Position numbers and translations under genes: made by a program. 64,000 nucleotides of DNA from Istiophorus platypterus. Its lineage: Eukaryota > Chordata > Actinopteri > Istiophoriformes > Istiophoridae. The stretch spans positions 3,120,609 through 3,184,608 of the forward strand of contig CM029119.1 in the NCBI GenBank assembly GCA_016859345.1, written 5' to 3'. The notes below the pieces were generated by a model, which saw nothing but the letters and a program-made list of their open reading frames with translations, did not search any database and was not told the DNA's origin. Below are positions 1-11,910 of this stretch, piece after piece (position 1 is the stretch's first letter; every line of letters starts with the position of its first letter).

Positions 1-3000
1 TCTGTGATTTGGTTATCATAATCTAAAGATTTCTTTAAAATCTCTTCCAGGTCTTTAAAGAATTATAGGCTATGCATTAATCTTACTGCAAATAAATCCT
101 TTTAAAACACCAAGACAAGCAGTGTGTTCCTTTTTCTCTCAGTGCTTTTTAAATTCACTACTCTGTTTGTGGCTCTTCAAACCCAATGGTTCCCATTAAA
201 ATTGTAAATATTTAAAGTTAGACTAATCAATATTCTTTATGTAAACAAGGACTATGTATAATGTGAAACATGTCATAGTGACAAAACCAAACTCTGCAGT
301 TCCTCTTGGCTACTTAGCCTTTTAGTGTATTTCAGCACATTGTTTTGGTTTTATGGCCAACATCCTCATTTTCAGCAGCAGCAGGCAGCTGTTGTTTCAC
401 TGAAACAGCTCTGACACACCCAGTGTACGGTTCCTGAAAGCATTTCTGCATTTTTCAGTTGTGATTCCCTCGCAAATCTGATGAAACAGCTCCTTTTTTT
501 ATTCAGTGCAGATATCTACAGGGGGCACATAGTGACACATGTGAGTATCTTTATGCTCTTTTCCAGCATTTTATATATGTAACTAGAAGGTAACCAACAA
601 ATCAATACTGGACCCACTGTTGCTCTGTTTAATGTGCTGCTCACATTATGCCATAGTGTTATCCTATAGGGTTTTGTCACGGCTACCGGATTTTTCTGAC
701 CTTATTTATGAACAGTGATACAGGGTTACACACATTGCCAATAACGTAAATTTGTGTCTGACATCAGATTGACTTTTATAAGGGGAAGCTACAGTAATCT
801 ACTACTGTTCAGTGGTTTCAAATCCCAGCATTTCCTGCATATTGAAGAGTCTAAATTAGTGGTAATATGAGAAGTGTCAAGCGAAATTGACTTTACAGAG
901 GCCTATTTACTGTGTTCCCCAGGAAGATAAAAGTGATGTTTCTCACTTCTCAGACAGAAGTGATCAGCAGAACACAGAATTTACTCCATTTCATAAAGCT
1001 GTTACTCTGACACATAGTAAAGGGACTTAACTTCTACACACGTTTATTATCATAATGGCCTCCAAGTAACTTCTTTCTCTGTAAGTACTGGGTTCAAACA
1101 GGAGAAAGAGAAATTCACTGGAACTGAAAAATCTGTTGGTTAGCCAGTAAGATTAATAAAATCCTATTCTCTCTTTCCTTATTATTTTTCACCCACACCA
1201 CACGCACACATATGGACAATATACTATACACATCATCTACATCATCCATGTCTAATTCCTGAACATCTGTGGTGTTTTCACTTAATTGCCTCCATTCTCC
1301 AGCTGGGTTTTATGAGACAGGCTGACTTCCCAGCTAACCACTGTTACCACAGACACATCATCATACCCTTCTACCACAATTGTACTTAAATCCTGATCAT
1401 CATCACTTGTACATATGCATTTGTAATTTCACAAGTACAGTTGTTTCATGCCACAAAATGTTAGGAATTAATTAAACATGGCGTTTAACTTCTACAGCTT
1501 AGGCTGCAAACATTGGCATTTTCAACAAGGCAAGGCAAAGGAGCACATCATTAGTTAACTACATTGGTTAGGTAGTGTTAAAAACAAGGCCCTTTGTGAG
1601 TGACACATGTACTGTGTAGTATTTCCTACTCTGTGGACTGAATGCTATTAGAGTTTAAGCTAACATGAACAGCTCTGTAGTGGATTCGGTTTACCAGACA
1701 CATCAGATAGTACTCATCCTTCTTCTCTTGTAACATTAAAATTAAAAGTTCAAAAATTTGAACACTGAGTAAATACAAAGTATGTAAGCTAAGCAGGTAA
1801 CAAGTAACAAGTGTTGCTTATTTCAGTATGTTAGCATGCCAAACCTTTCTAAGTAGCACCATACACGAAGTACAGGTGAGGTTGAAAGGGATGTCAACAA
1901 TTTGTTATTAGCAGCTGCCATCTATGTTATATTCATGTTAGCAGCTGCATCACCAGCAAGGTATACATAACTACCTGTCTACTGTCAGTCATATTTCTTG
2001 TCCTGCTTGTCACCTTTCAATATGCATGGAAACTGAACAGTATAGATACAGAGAAAATATTTACAGTAGCCCAGTTTTGGTCAGGAACTCCTAAGAAACT
2101 CCATAGTTTGCATACTGGTTCCAATGTTTCAAAAACATTGTTTCAATGAATTCACTCCCAGCAGAGTGTATTTCAAAAGACAAAGTAATTGAAGGTTTTT
2201 GACACCTGAGTAAAGCTGACAGTATAATTCAGAAAATGATTGTCGAGGCAGTATCCATATTTCTCCACCACTGAGATGTGGCACTTTTCTGAGAGCTTCT
2301 AAAATCCCTGAGTGATCAAAGGTAATTTATAAAACCTGTCATTGTTGAGAAAAGCTGCTCCTGCTTCTGAGCTCTCATGCTCTCCTCTCTCTCCTTCCTT
2401 CTACCTCTTTCAGCCTTTATCATTCATAAAGCATTAAGACAAAACTGAGTTTCAGTTGAACCACTGTCAGGATTACCTGATGTTTGCATTACCCTGACTT
2501 CATTTTTCACTTAGTTGCTGTGTCTTGCTTGTGTACCATTTCAGGCTGGTTGGTCCAGACTCAGGGCCACTTCTGGTCATCTAGTTCTGTACAGTATCTG
2601 GACACACACCCAAGACCGCTTCTGAATTTCTGATGTTCAGATCAGGTTCAGAATTCAAATATCAACCAAGACCACATTTGGCATTTTGTGCCTGTATTAG
2701 AAAGCTGATAATACGGAGATGACAGGAAATGAAGGAAGAGGAGCTTAATCAGGGGTTTTAGTTGTCTGATTCTAATGCTGTAAATATACTAATATGGACT
2801 GTACATAGCGTAAACAAACCACCACCTCTATGAAACAAACATAAAAGAATTTGGATTTATCGATATAAATGGACTGGACAGGGACAATTTGGGTAATGAT
2901 ATTTAGTTTCTTGAAGAGGATTTTACTTTTGTATGCCCTGATATAATATTACCTGTGGCAGGACTATGCCGTAATGTACCCCTGAACTTGAGAAAAAACT

Positions 3001-3802
3001 CAATGAGAGGATGTTTGATCAATCAGTCAGCTTGTCTGTCATGCAGGTCTGCATTTTGTGCTGCTGAAACCTGAGGTGTGCTTGTTGTCTCAGCAGTATC
3101 TCATTACACTCCTCTGTACCTTTTCTCTATGTTAACATGTATCTCTGGAGAAAACCTTAACCTTAAAGGTCCAACTCACTTGCCATTTTGAAGAAGGAAT
3201 CTTTACGACCAGCTGTTGATGAATCATTATTACACATTTAGTTAAAACATATGTACATTCTAAATGGGGTCAAATATTGTTTTAGAATTGTTTAGTGAAT
3301 GACCCATCACAACACAAGAGTCAAAGATCGAGGACCGAGAACAACTAGAACAATGTGTCTAACTTACTGTCACAGAAGAGTATCTCAGTGTGACTTTTTC
3401 TAGTGGGCAACAAATGAAAGACATGCAAGTATTGACTGCTGGCCCTGGTGATTCATTTGGTTTGCACTGAATGTCTCCTTTCATCCATTTTATTGTCTTG
3501 AATGCTATCTTGTCTAGCTTGTGAGTCACACTGTAATAGCAGTACACTGCCAAACTCTCTAAATGATAATATTGTTTGTGCTGCTTGGAAGCAGAAATAT
3601 CTTGCCATGACGCAGATGCTGACTCATAATTCTAAATAAAAAAATGTTTGTGAGCATTCAGCACCAGAGAGGGACATTTAAGGCTGGTTCTGATTCCAAT
3701 ATAGTTTTAACTGAACCTGCCCTGAACTCATTTTACTCATACTTTATCTGGATACAGTATACATATATATATATAAACATATTTGTATGTGTTTTCCTGC
3801 AG
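1..3802. other. Non-coding sequence upstream of the first visible rab37 exon
   Basis: AT-rich sequence with frequent stops in all frames. I see no exon, RNA gene or clear repeat family. It is presumably rab37 intron and/or 5' flank. The missing N-terminal exon, expected to end in a Gly-Lys like human RAB37, was not recognised here. Confidence 0.5.
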
Positions 3803-3913
3803 ACAATCCTGGTTGGGGACAGTGGAGTTGGAAAGACATCTCTGTTGGTGCAGTTCGATCAGGGCAAGTTCATTCCTGGCTCCTTTTCTGCCACAGTGGG
3901 CATCGGATTTACG
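3803..3913 (+). CDS. rab37: rab37 exon: P-loop and switch I
   Basis: 37 codons, phase 0 at both ends, after acceptor tttcctgcag. It encodes TILVGDSGVGKTSLL and ends ATVGIGFT. The donor is gtgtgt; a stronger-looking gtgagt lies 4 nt downstream, but using it would create a stop at the next junction. The D-to-G change in the RabF1 motif lies at 3904-3906. Confidence 0.88.
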
Positions 3914-6180
3914 GTGTGTGAGTGTGCATGCACATTTTCTGTGTGTCTGTGTACGATACATTCTCTTGTTGAATTTAAGTGGGACAAAGCAAGCAGTATA
4001 TTTAAGTATCAGTTCAAAAAACATATTTTCTTATTAACTCTTGTAGTATCTAGCCATGCAATTAGTTTTGGTTTTATTGGCACAATTTTTGAGAAATAAG
4101 CGGAAGATTTCTGCCTCTACCCCAACACATTAAAGGTAAATGAAAATTTGTTTGTGGTGCTCAGAGTATTGCGAAATAACATAAAGACAATTCAGTAGCA
4201 ACAGGTCTTTCCAGAGGCAGTGTCCCTGTTGTCCATGATAACAAAAAAATTTGATTCACATAAACAGAAAACTGAAGCACTCAAACTAAACTACATGAAA
4301 GTCTTTCAAACAAAAAGGAGAAAAACATCAACTGCCCATTAATTCTCTATGATATATATATATGTATATATACTCAATGTGCTACTTGTATTGTGATCAA
4401 GAGGAAAGATCCATGGAATCAGGATCAACCCCCAGCAGCTCCAGTTTGATCCAGTTTGATGAGGATATGGGTGGGATCCTTAGATCCACAGCCAAAGTGG
4501 ATCAAGCGTATAAGTGCCTTCAAGTCATATCATCAATCATCATCGATATCAAAGGTCTGGCATGAGAGCAAGAACCCGGGCAATGAAAAGGGCTGATCTG
4601 ATAAAAGTACCAGACCCAACCACCGAGGTCAACATCAAGGAGCCTACTCTGAAGGAGGTGCAGGAGGTCCTGCAAGCTGCAAGAACAAGCTCAGCTCCAG
4701 GGCTGCTGTGCCTCACCAACGGACTTTAGACAAAGAAGGTCTACAGGCACACCCAAACCTCTTGCCCCTCTCGCCCGGATACGAAACCTGGTAGTTAATG
4801 AGTCCTATCCATTTCAAGAAGAAGGAGGAACACAGACCTTGCTTCTTTTAAGTCGACTCACTAATTCCCTGCTGTGAGCTAGTATTAGTTTGCCTCACCG
4901 AAGACTAGCGATTAATAAGATAATTTAATTCTAATAATGATTAATAATCATTTTTGATAATTATTAATTATTGTTAATAACCAAATTTCGCTCCTGCACT
5001 GCACAACAGGGACCTAGTGGAGTGGAGCTCGATAAACTCTCCAAGCTGCCTAGCTCATTAGTTCATCTAAAAACTGTAAGTGTTATGTAGAGCAGTTAGA
5101 GGTCAGTGCTGTTAAGACAGTTTACTATTAATGACCAGCGCAAATTCACATGGTCACCAAAGTTGAACCCCACATGAAAGAGGAAGGATTTACTGTGAAC
5201 CAGACCACCAACTGCAGCAAATACAGTGAAACGAATACATTTTGCTGCCATTTTTGAAAATGGTGTTGCTGGGCCTTTACTCTAACAATCATAACAGGAA
5301 AACAGTTGACAGTGAGGTCTGTGAATTATCAGGAAAACACTGATTCTTCAGAGGGGTGATGCTGTTGAAATTTTAGATGTAATTTTTCAGTTTATTGGAG
5401 TGGAGGCTGAGTTCTCAAAACCTGGAAAAATAAAGTGGAAAAACAATCTGCATGGAAAGATACCACAGAAAGTAAATGAGAGGATGTTTTGTTTTTGTTT
5501 TTTTCTTTTTGGAAAAAATCGATCCTTTACTCTTTAATCTGTCTGGCCATTGCCTATTCCTACATAATTTAAAATCTGTTTCTGCTTCTCTCAGAATAAA
5601 GTGGTGACTGTGGACGATGTAAAAGTCAAACTGCAGGTCAGTCAGTAAATCCAGATCCAGTGGAAAAACTTGATATGCGTTCGCAACAGCAGACTATTTT
5701 TAGAGCACAGGCTGGTTTCCTTCTGGGCACCAGTGTTGTAACTGAAAATTATAGTTAGCCATGTGAAACCAGGCCAGATCATCAAGCATAGCTTTTTTTC
5801 CTTTTCTGTTTCAGATTTGGGATACAGCGGGACAAGAACGGTTCAGAAGTGTGACACATGCATATTACAGAGATGCACATGGTGGGGCAAAACCTCATTC
5901 TCTGCATTACAGAGTCACAGATTATTTTTTCCATTAAAGTAATTGTTATGTAGAGATCTGCAGCATTAAACCTATATGTTTATTCATCATCATTTGTGTT
6001 GGTTTTGTCACTAAAGCCTTGCTCCTGTTGTATGACATCACCAGCAAATCATCCTTTGACAACATAAGGGTAAGTCTGGGCTATATCTGCAGACAGGAAG
6101 TAAGTGACTCTGGAAGGGAAAATGACCTTTAACAAAAACTAATAAAGCCAGAGAAAACTGATAATGACCAATCAATTGTT

Positions 6181-6227
<47 letters not shown>

Positions 6228-8070
6228 CATGTGTGCGTGGTTTTATAATTAACTTGCCTTTTGAGTTTCATTCATAATCATACAGACTTCTCTGTTTTGT
6301 TTGACTATGTATTCATGTGACTGTCTGACTTTGTTGTTTCAGGCATGGTTAACAGAGATCCATGAGTATGCACAGAGTGATGTAGTCATCATGTTGCTGG
6401 GCAACAAGGTGAGAGTGAATAGCTTGAGAAGCTGAGCAAGTAAAGTGTTAAGAAGATACAGAAGAAAGTGATCTTTTTTGAAATTTGAATTTGAAAACTG
6501 TGATATACTTTTAAATACATGTTCGTACTGTATGAATTAAGTTCAGAAATATAACAAATAATTAAAAAGAAAGCTATTGTGTGATACAAATAACCAGTTT
6601 GCAGTTCAATTTAACAAGGTTTTGATGAAAAATCAGCTTTGCAATGTTTTTGCAGTATATACAGTAATGTTGGGAATTTCTGTGTCAGGCTGACATGAGC
6701 AGTGAAAGAGCGATCAGAAGAGATGAAGGAGAGAGGCTGGCCAGAGTGAGTATTTCATCCACTAGTGTACAACCATAAATGACATGCTTTTTATTGTTTT
6801 TGTAACAGACACAATACGTTAATAATATTAGCATCTGGCCAACATTTTGAATGGTTCTAAATAAAACACAAGGGCTGTTAGTCTTAGTATCCTTCAATGT
6901 GTTCACACTAAATTTAAGATGTTTACAAGTACTATACTTGCATAATAAACTTACATTAGCCATAAATTAGGTTATTCCAGCTTGTTCACTGTTGTTTACT
7001 CCTCTTCATGTCCTCAGGAGTATTCAGTTCCCTTTATGGAGACGAGTGCCAAGACCGGAGTTAATGTAGAGCTGGCCTTCACTGCTGTGGCCAAGTACGA
7101 AACACAGTCACATAATGATTTCTGAACACACACACTGCAACTGCTGTGTCCTCTTTGTGCTCTACCGTAAGCTAGTTCTAATTATTCCTTTGACTGCTGC
7201 TACCTGAATTGTCATCAATTGTTGTCATTCTTACCCGTTAAGAGTTATGTAATTAATGTATTTCAACTTCTTACAACTCCTCACAGACATAAGTTTATGT
7301 TAATATATTAATAGTTCATTGGATTTTTAATTTGATTATCAAAACAGTTCTGATTTACATGAGAGATTTAGCAATCAACATTATAGGAATATATTTGAAT
7401 CAATTTTTTTCTCCTTCAGTTATTCACTTACAGTATTCAGTGTTACATTGCTCCCCTAGAAGCTATAAGGAATAAGTCACTCCCCTTCTCTAAACACTGT
7501 TCAGGCTATACCACCTCTTATTCTAATCATAGTTTTTTCCTGTTTTTCCTATTATGGCAAAAAATATCTGTTCAGTGCTTGCCATATAAAATTTTTTCTT
7601 ACCATGATATAAAATCCTCTCAGTGGTATTACATAAATTTCCTGGTCAGCAGCTCTTTAAGACACAGAAATACAGAAATACAGCGTGCACAGCAGGTTTT
7701 ACAGATGGTCAAGCAAAACCGCTCCACACCACATAATTTACTTTAAAATCCAAATAAGACAGAAAACATCAGTTACCTGCTGTCAAGAGAGAACCCCTAT
7801 CTAATCAGAGGACAGAAACTAACATTTATCCAGCTTTGTTTTTTCTTTAATGCTAATACACACATTGAATGAGTCATTTCTTGGTGTTAGTGGATTTATT
7901 AAAGGTTAAAATTTACCATCTGTACTTTTTTCTGAATTGCCTGATGTCTGGTTGTGAACTTCAGGGAGCTGAAGCACCGAGCCGTCCAGCACCCCAATGA
8001 ACCCAAGTTCCAGATCCATGAATACATTGAGGCACAGAAGGAGAAGTCAGGCTGCTGCAGCTACTTCTGA
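3803..8070 (+). CDS. rab37: rab37, Rab-family small GTPase (spliced, 5' exon missing)
   Basis: Seven exons (3803-3913, 5595-5636, 5815-5881, 6017-6069, 6343-6408, 6689-6745 and 7018-7094 joined to 7965-8070, so eight segments in all) join in frame to give 192 residues and a TGA stop. All GTPase motifs are visible: P-loop GDSGVGKT, WDTAGQE, NKAD and ETSAKT. The tail ends CCSYF, a double-cysteine geranylgeranylation site. RAB37 rather than its sister RAB26 is indicated by ADMSSER after the NKxD motif, by NVELAF, and by the CCSxx ending. RAB37 is known as a vesicle-associated GTPase in regulated exocytosis. Human RAB37 has about 31 residues before the point where this begins, so one N-terminal exon is missing; I could not find it in 1-3802. 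Oddity: the normally invariant RabF1 aspartate reads as glycine (VGIGFT). Gene identity is firm; the RAB37/RAB26 choice is strong but rests on recalled sequences. Confidence 0.9.
4400..4790 (+). mobile_element. Decayed non-LTR retrotransposon (LINE) ORF fragment
   Basis: Within a rab37 intron. A broken frame encodes EPTLKEVQEVLQAARTSSAPG, which resembles the stretch just N-terminal to the reverse-transcriptase core in fish LINE polyproteins (a TLxEVxxxLxxAR..SAPG pattern). A shifted frame then gives KVYRHT, like the following YKVYK. Frameshifts and stops mean it is dead. The clade is not assignable by eye. Confidence 0.6.
4910..4985. repeat. TAAT/ATTA-rich low-complexity tract
   Basis: Dense runs of taat, attaat and tgataattatt, partly self-complementary. 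It lies just after the LINE fragment in the same intron. Confidence 0.6.
5595..5636 (+). CDS. rab37: rab37 exon: interswitch strands
   Basis: 14 codons encoding NKVVTVDDVKVKLQ, acceptor ctctcag, donor gtcagt. Phase 0 on both sides. It matches the beta2-beta3 interswitch of RAB37/RAB26. Confidence 0.9.
5815..5881 (+). CDS. rab37: rab37 exon: G3/switch II
   Basis: Encodes IWDTAGQERFRSVTHAYYRD and the start of the next strand. The acceptor is ctgtttcag and the donor gtgggg. It ends in phase 1 and joins the next exon to make an alanine codon. Confidence 0.92.
6017..6069 (+). CDS. rab37: rab37 exon: beta4 region
   Basis: Encodes LLLLYDITSKSSFDNIR with donor gtaagt. The acceptor is cactaaag, with an unusually purine-rich approach. 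Confidence 0.9.
6183..6225. repeat. (TG)n microsatellite
   Basis: About 20 uninterrupted TG units in a rab37 intron, ending at ggcatgtgtgcgtgg. Confidence 0.97.
6343..6408 (+). CDS. rab37: rab37 exon: alpha3 to NK motif
   Basis: 22 codons, AWLTEIHEYAQSDVVIMLLG followed by NK, so the exon break falls inside the NKxD base-recognition motif. Acceptor gtttcag, donor gtgaga. Confidence 0.92.
6689..6745 (+). CDS. rab37: rab37 exon: completes NKAD
   Basis: 19 codons, ADMSSERAIRRDEGERLAR. The MSSER stretch is diagnostic of RAB37 over RAB26. Acceptor tgtgtcag, donor gtgagt. Confidence 0.92.
7018..7094 (+). CDS. rab37: rab37 exon: SAK motif
   Basis: Encodes EYSVPFMETSAKTGVNVEL and AFTAVA, ending within a lysine codon at AA|gtacga. 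The SAK motif contacts the guanine base in Ras-like GTPases. Confidence 0.9.
7965..8070 (+). CDS. rab37: rab37 terminal coding exon, prenylation tail
   Basis: Completes KELKHRA and runs through the hypervariable tail to CCSYF and TGA at 8068-8070. The tandem cysteines are the expected double-geranylgeranyl sites. Acceptor gaacttcag. Confidence 0.92.
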
Positions 8071-8270
8071 ACCTCATCCCCTGAGTCCTCCTCCCACCAC
8101 TCTGGGTGAACAGACTTTCAGAGACACACTGGGGGCTACTGAGTGGGAGGAAGTCCTTTTAACTCACTGCTGTTCCCAAAATATGATGCTGCTGTTCATT
8201 CAAGACTAAAAGCCAAAAGTAGATCAGTGGAATCAGCAGAGAATAAACCAAGCCACAAACTAACAAAACT
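8071..8270 (+). other. rab37: rab37 3' UTR (proximal) with candidate polyA signal
   Basis: Sequence directly after the stop. An AATAAA hexamer at 8242-8247 is the nearest candidate cleavage signal, which would give a 3' UTR of roughly 200 nt; longer forms cannot be excluded. Part of it (8144-8232) recurs degenerately at 11011-11091. Confidence 0.5.
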
Positions 8271-8744
8271 TAGGTATGGGCTGAGAGCAGTTTCCCCAAC
8301 TCTTTAGACTGACATTTTAGTTTAGTTTTAAAAAAGTGTAAAATTTATTCAAATCATTCGATTTGCTATTTTCTTTCTTTTTAAGTATGTAAAGAGAAAA
8401 ATAATTATGTACAGAGTACAGAGCTGGAGTAGAGATGGGGTTAGCCTGTCTTAACATGCAAACTGAAGGTAGGCGGACACATCTATCTTAGACATCTCTC
8501 TCTTCCCTTATTCCTCTCGTCTTTTTCTAGACTATCAAAAGTCAAATCAAGGCAGGCAGCACTAGAGTTGCTCATGTTGAGACTAGAGCAAAAATTAGGG
8601 ATTTACCTAAATCACTAGGCATCATCCTCTGATGTCCATGAATGTCTGCACAGATTTTACAGAGTTGTGCTACTAGCATTGCTAAAAATACACCCAACAA
8701 CATTAATCAGCTTAAGAGGTGAGTTTTTGTGTCTTGAAATGTAA

Positions 8745-9093
8745 AAACAACAATATGTGACTTTTTATGTGCTGCAACTATTCCTTGCTATAATAGGCCT
8801 AAATTCACTATTTCCTAAGAAATTCCAGGATTGCAAATTGTCTTTTCTACATTGTTGTTTGTTAAGCAAAAGGGATACAAGATTACTGAGCTGTAGGGAT
8901 GTGTTTGTTGTATTTTGGAAAGAGTTGGGTAAGCTGTTTCCCCATGCTTCCAGACATTATACTAAGTTATGCTAACTGCCTGCTGGCTCTAGCTTTAAAG
9001 TTTACAGATTTTTTTGAGAGTATTACTCTTCTCATCTAAAGCTCAACAAGAAAGAAAATGAGCCTATTTTCCAAATTGTCAAAATATTTCTTT

Positions 9094-9098
<5 letters not shown>
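8745..9098 (-). mobile_element. Interspersed repeat, family A (reverse orientation)
   Basis: Contains gctgtttccccatgcttcc, then ctaagttatgctaactgcc, and further on tcttctcatctaaagctc. These are the reverse complement of segments of the repeat at 62966-63180. It ends where the (AT)n array begins. I recognise this as a widespread percomorph-type repeat but cannot name its class with certainty. Confidence 0.6.

Positions 9099-9157
<59 letters not shown>
9099..9157. repeat. (AT)n microsatellite
   Basis: About 29 AT units directly abutting the family A repeat on its left. Confidence 0.97.
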
Positions 9158-9161
<4 letters not shown>

Positions 9162-10850
9162 TCACTGATATCTAACATTTAATTTAGCACCACAGCATTA
9201 CTGATGTAAGAACAATGACATTCTATAAATACATCATTTTATCAAAATGGAAGATTCTGTTGAGCACCCACACACCGCTGACATACATCAGCAGAGAAAA
9301 CAGGCTCTGCTGGAGCATTCTGAGGGTGGATCCCCTTTGAAAATTCAACATTGCTGCAACCATGTCCATTATACAATCTAACAACAGATCAAGACAAAGG
9401 CCATACACTGTGTCATAGACGCAATTCAAAGCCAAGTGCATGAACAAAAGCCCCGTCTGTCTGTGACTAAGTCGGACCGGTTCATCCTTGACAAACTGTT
9501 CTCAATAAGTGACAGTTGGCTGCTGTTGAATGCTCACTTAGACAAGAGAAGCTGAGGGACACAGCTGGAGAAAAAGCAGATATGCTCTGAGTGCCTGGTG
9601 AGGAAGTCAACTCTATTTATGATCATGCAGAAGATGGTGTAAATGATAAAAAACATTTTGGTTACCTGAAATGTGTCTCTAAAGGAGGACTGCTGCATAA
9701 GACCAAACAGTATATGAGCTACTTGATAATTATCTGTGGTTGGATTCCCAATGTTGTTCTTCATTTAGGAAAGACCTGTATATTTGTGAGTGAGTAAACA
9801 GGTTTTTGACTGTTGTTTTTTGACATGTTGGCTGTATTACTTTCCTCCTAAAATGTGTATATTTTGCTTTAATGGCCTGATTATGAACTTCAGTTTAAAG
9901 CTCAGCTGCATGTTTGCTGGATTGCATGTAGGAAATCTGTGACAGTGCCTCCAGAACAATATTTATATTTGCATCAAGACTAACACAGAAATACAAACAA
10001 CTAATTAGCATATCCAATCAAGTTTTAACTCATTTCTCAGGGTTAAATATTGTTTTGAAATAAAAGATGTTATATAATAAGTGCCCATCAACATATTAAA
10101 GCTGCATTAATTGATTAAAATTGCCTCAAAAATTCTTTCCGTGAATGTGTCAGCAAAGTACCAAACAGTTGCCTATCTACAGATCTAGCAGACACAGAGA
10201 CACATGAGCATTTGTTTAGTGTTGACCCTCTGGCTGCCAAATGAATATGAATTTAATATTCAGTCTCCCTTTACCTGTGTTTTAGCCCCCACCAACCCTT
10301 GAGATACATATCTGGTTCTTTAGCTGTTGAATGCTACACACCAGATAGTTACTAACTTTCTCTGTCTGTCCTATGTTGTTGGGCAGGAAGCTTATTAAGG
10401 TTTTTGAATTTGTAATTGTTTGAATTAAAAAAAAGCTCAGAGTTACAAACCAGACAGCTGAAACAAATACAGAACAACTGAGTCAGCACCTTTCACCGTA
10501 TATGTATTAAAGTGATCCACTGGTAATATGAAAGTATTAATTAGTGCAGCTTTATAGCACTGATGATGACACAACAAAGACTTCATGTTCAGGACGTTCT
10601 GTTTGACAACAATATGCAATGTTTTTCTGCAAATATTTAACATTGATAAGCTATTGTAAGTTCTGGGTCAGCTCAGGTCTAATAAACTTTAAAATCACCG
10701 AAGAGTTGTTGTCAGACCATGCTGCCAAAAGTTGTCTTTGATGCGTTGTATGCTGCATAAAAAATAAACTCTTTTTAACTGAATACACTTTGTATCAAGA
10801 GATGTCTCCCCTGCCATCACCCACCATATGATGGAGGCAGCAGTGTTATG

Positions 10851-10871
10851 TGTGTGAGACAGAGAGAGAGT

Positions 10872-10917
<46 letters not shown>
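10851..10917. repeat. (GA)n microsatellite
   Basis: GA repeats with one interruption (gtgaaag) near the start. They lie between rab37 and nherf1. Confidence 0.96.
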
Positions 10918-10921
<4 letters not shown>

Positions 10922-11010
10922 AATCGGTCAAATGACGACGAACACACTGAGCAACAACGTATATGTAGGGCCTTAAATTTTCTTTGCCTGACTGGTAATG
11001 AAGCCTTGAA

Positions 11011-11091
11011 GGGAGGAAGTGACTGCTGCTCCTAATTAATAAATGATGCTGCCATTCATAGAAGACTAAAAGCCGAAAGTAGATCAATGAA
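11011..11091 (+). repeat. Degenerate copy of part of the rab37 3' UTR
   Basis: Begins gggaggaagt and carries agaagactaaaagccgaaag and tagatcaatga. It parallels gggaggaagt and caagactaaaagccaaaagt, then agatcagtgg, at 8145-8232, with a short deletion in the middle. No copy of the terminal rab37 coding exon accompanies it. Confidence 0.6.
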
Positions 11092-11559
11092 GCCTCCAGA
11101 TAAATTAAGGTAATCACATAATAAGTCCCGTTATCTACACTGTGACTGAAGCAAGTTTGTTGTGGATGTCAAACACTCCACGAAAATCTGCTATTCTTTC
11201 ACATCATGCCCAAAAAAAGCAAAAAATAATTTTGAACTGAACTGATTTGAACAGAAAGAGGTCTTACTCAAACATCACCATAGTTATTTGAGTTCTGCCT
11301 AATTTTAAACCTCACTCATAAAACGATGATGAGACGTGTCAGGATCAACAGTTTCACTGTCTGTTGAAGCCATTATAAGAACTGGAGAAACAAAGAGAAA
11401 CAAGACATCCTATTTCCACGTCAATCCTTCAAAATAAAAGCACAAGCCTTCAACTACTGCATGCCGATTAAAATCAATTCATCACCAGCAAGGGAGCTAT
11501 AGCTTCTCAGTGCTTTTAAGGTATGGTTAACCTCATCCTGTGGAGGCCACGTAGTGACA

Positions 11560-11910
11560 TGTGCTACCACTATTCCGGGCCAAAGGTGAGCAGAATCTAA
11601 ATGTAACAACGAATAACACCCAGCTACATCAGCACAGATGTACAAAAGATAAAAAGGCTCCATTCACCTCTCAGACTGTCTCTGACACTGGTGCTCTGAT
11701 TGAACTGAACACTTTCTATGGCAGGTATTTATCCCATCCAGTATAACCTCACCAAGCCTCTGCTTCTCAACCAGAAGGATGCTTAGGACCACGCTCAGGA
11801 AACCTAAGAAAAGTAAAGCAGTAGGAATCGACTGTATAACTGACTTATATGCTACCGAACAGGCCCCTGTGTTCACTGGTGCTTTGCGCCTGGTCAACCC
11901 ACTGGCAGAG
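11560..11910 (+). mobile_element. Decayed LINE reverse-transcriptase fragment
   Basis: Two broken frames encode ALIELNTFYGRY, then LRKPKKSKAVGID and EQAPVFTGAL. These resemble the fish L2/Rex-type LINE signature of an ELNxFYxRF segment followed by LxKxxxxKAxGxD and QLxxVFT. Stops and frameshifts show it is inactive. It lies about 600 nt upstream of the nherf1 CpG island. Confidence 0.6.

Noticed and set aside
3644..4099. 151-residue open frame containing a P-loop
   Set aside because: Only 3803-3913 is a rab37 exon; the flanks are intron read in the same frame.
9223..9447. 74-residue minus-strand frame in the intergenic region
   Set aside because: Slightly gene-like composition but no family recognised; not enough to call a gene or a repeat.
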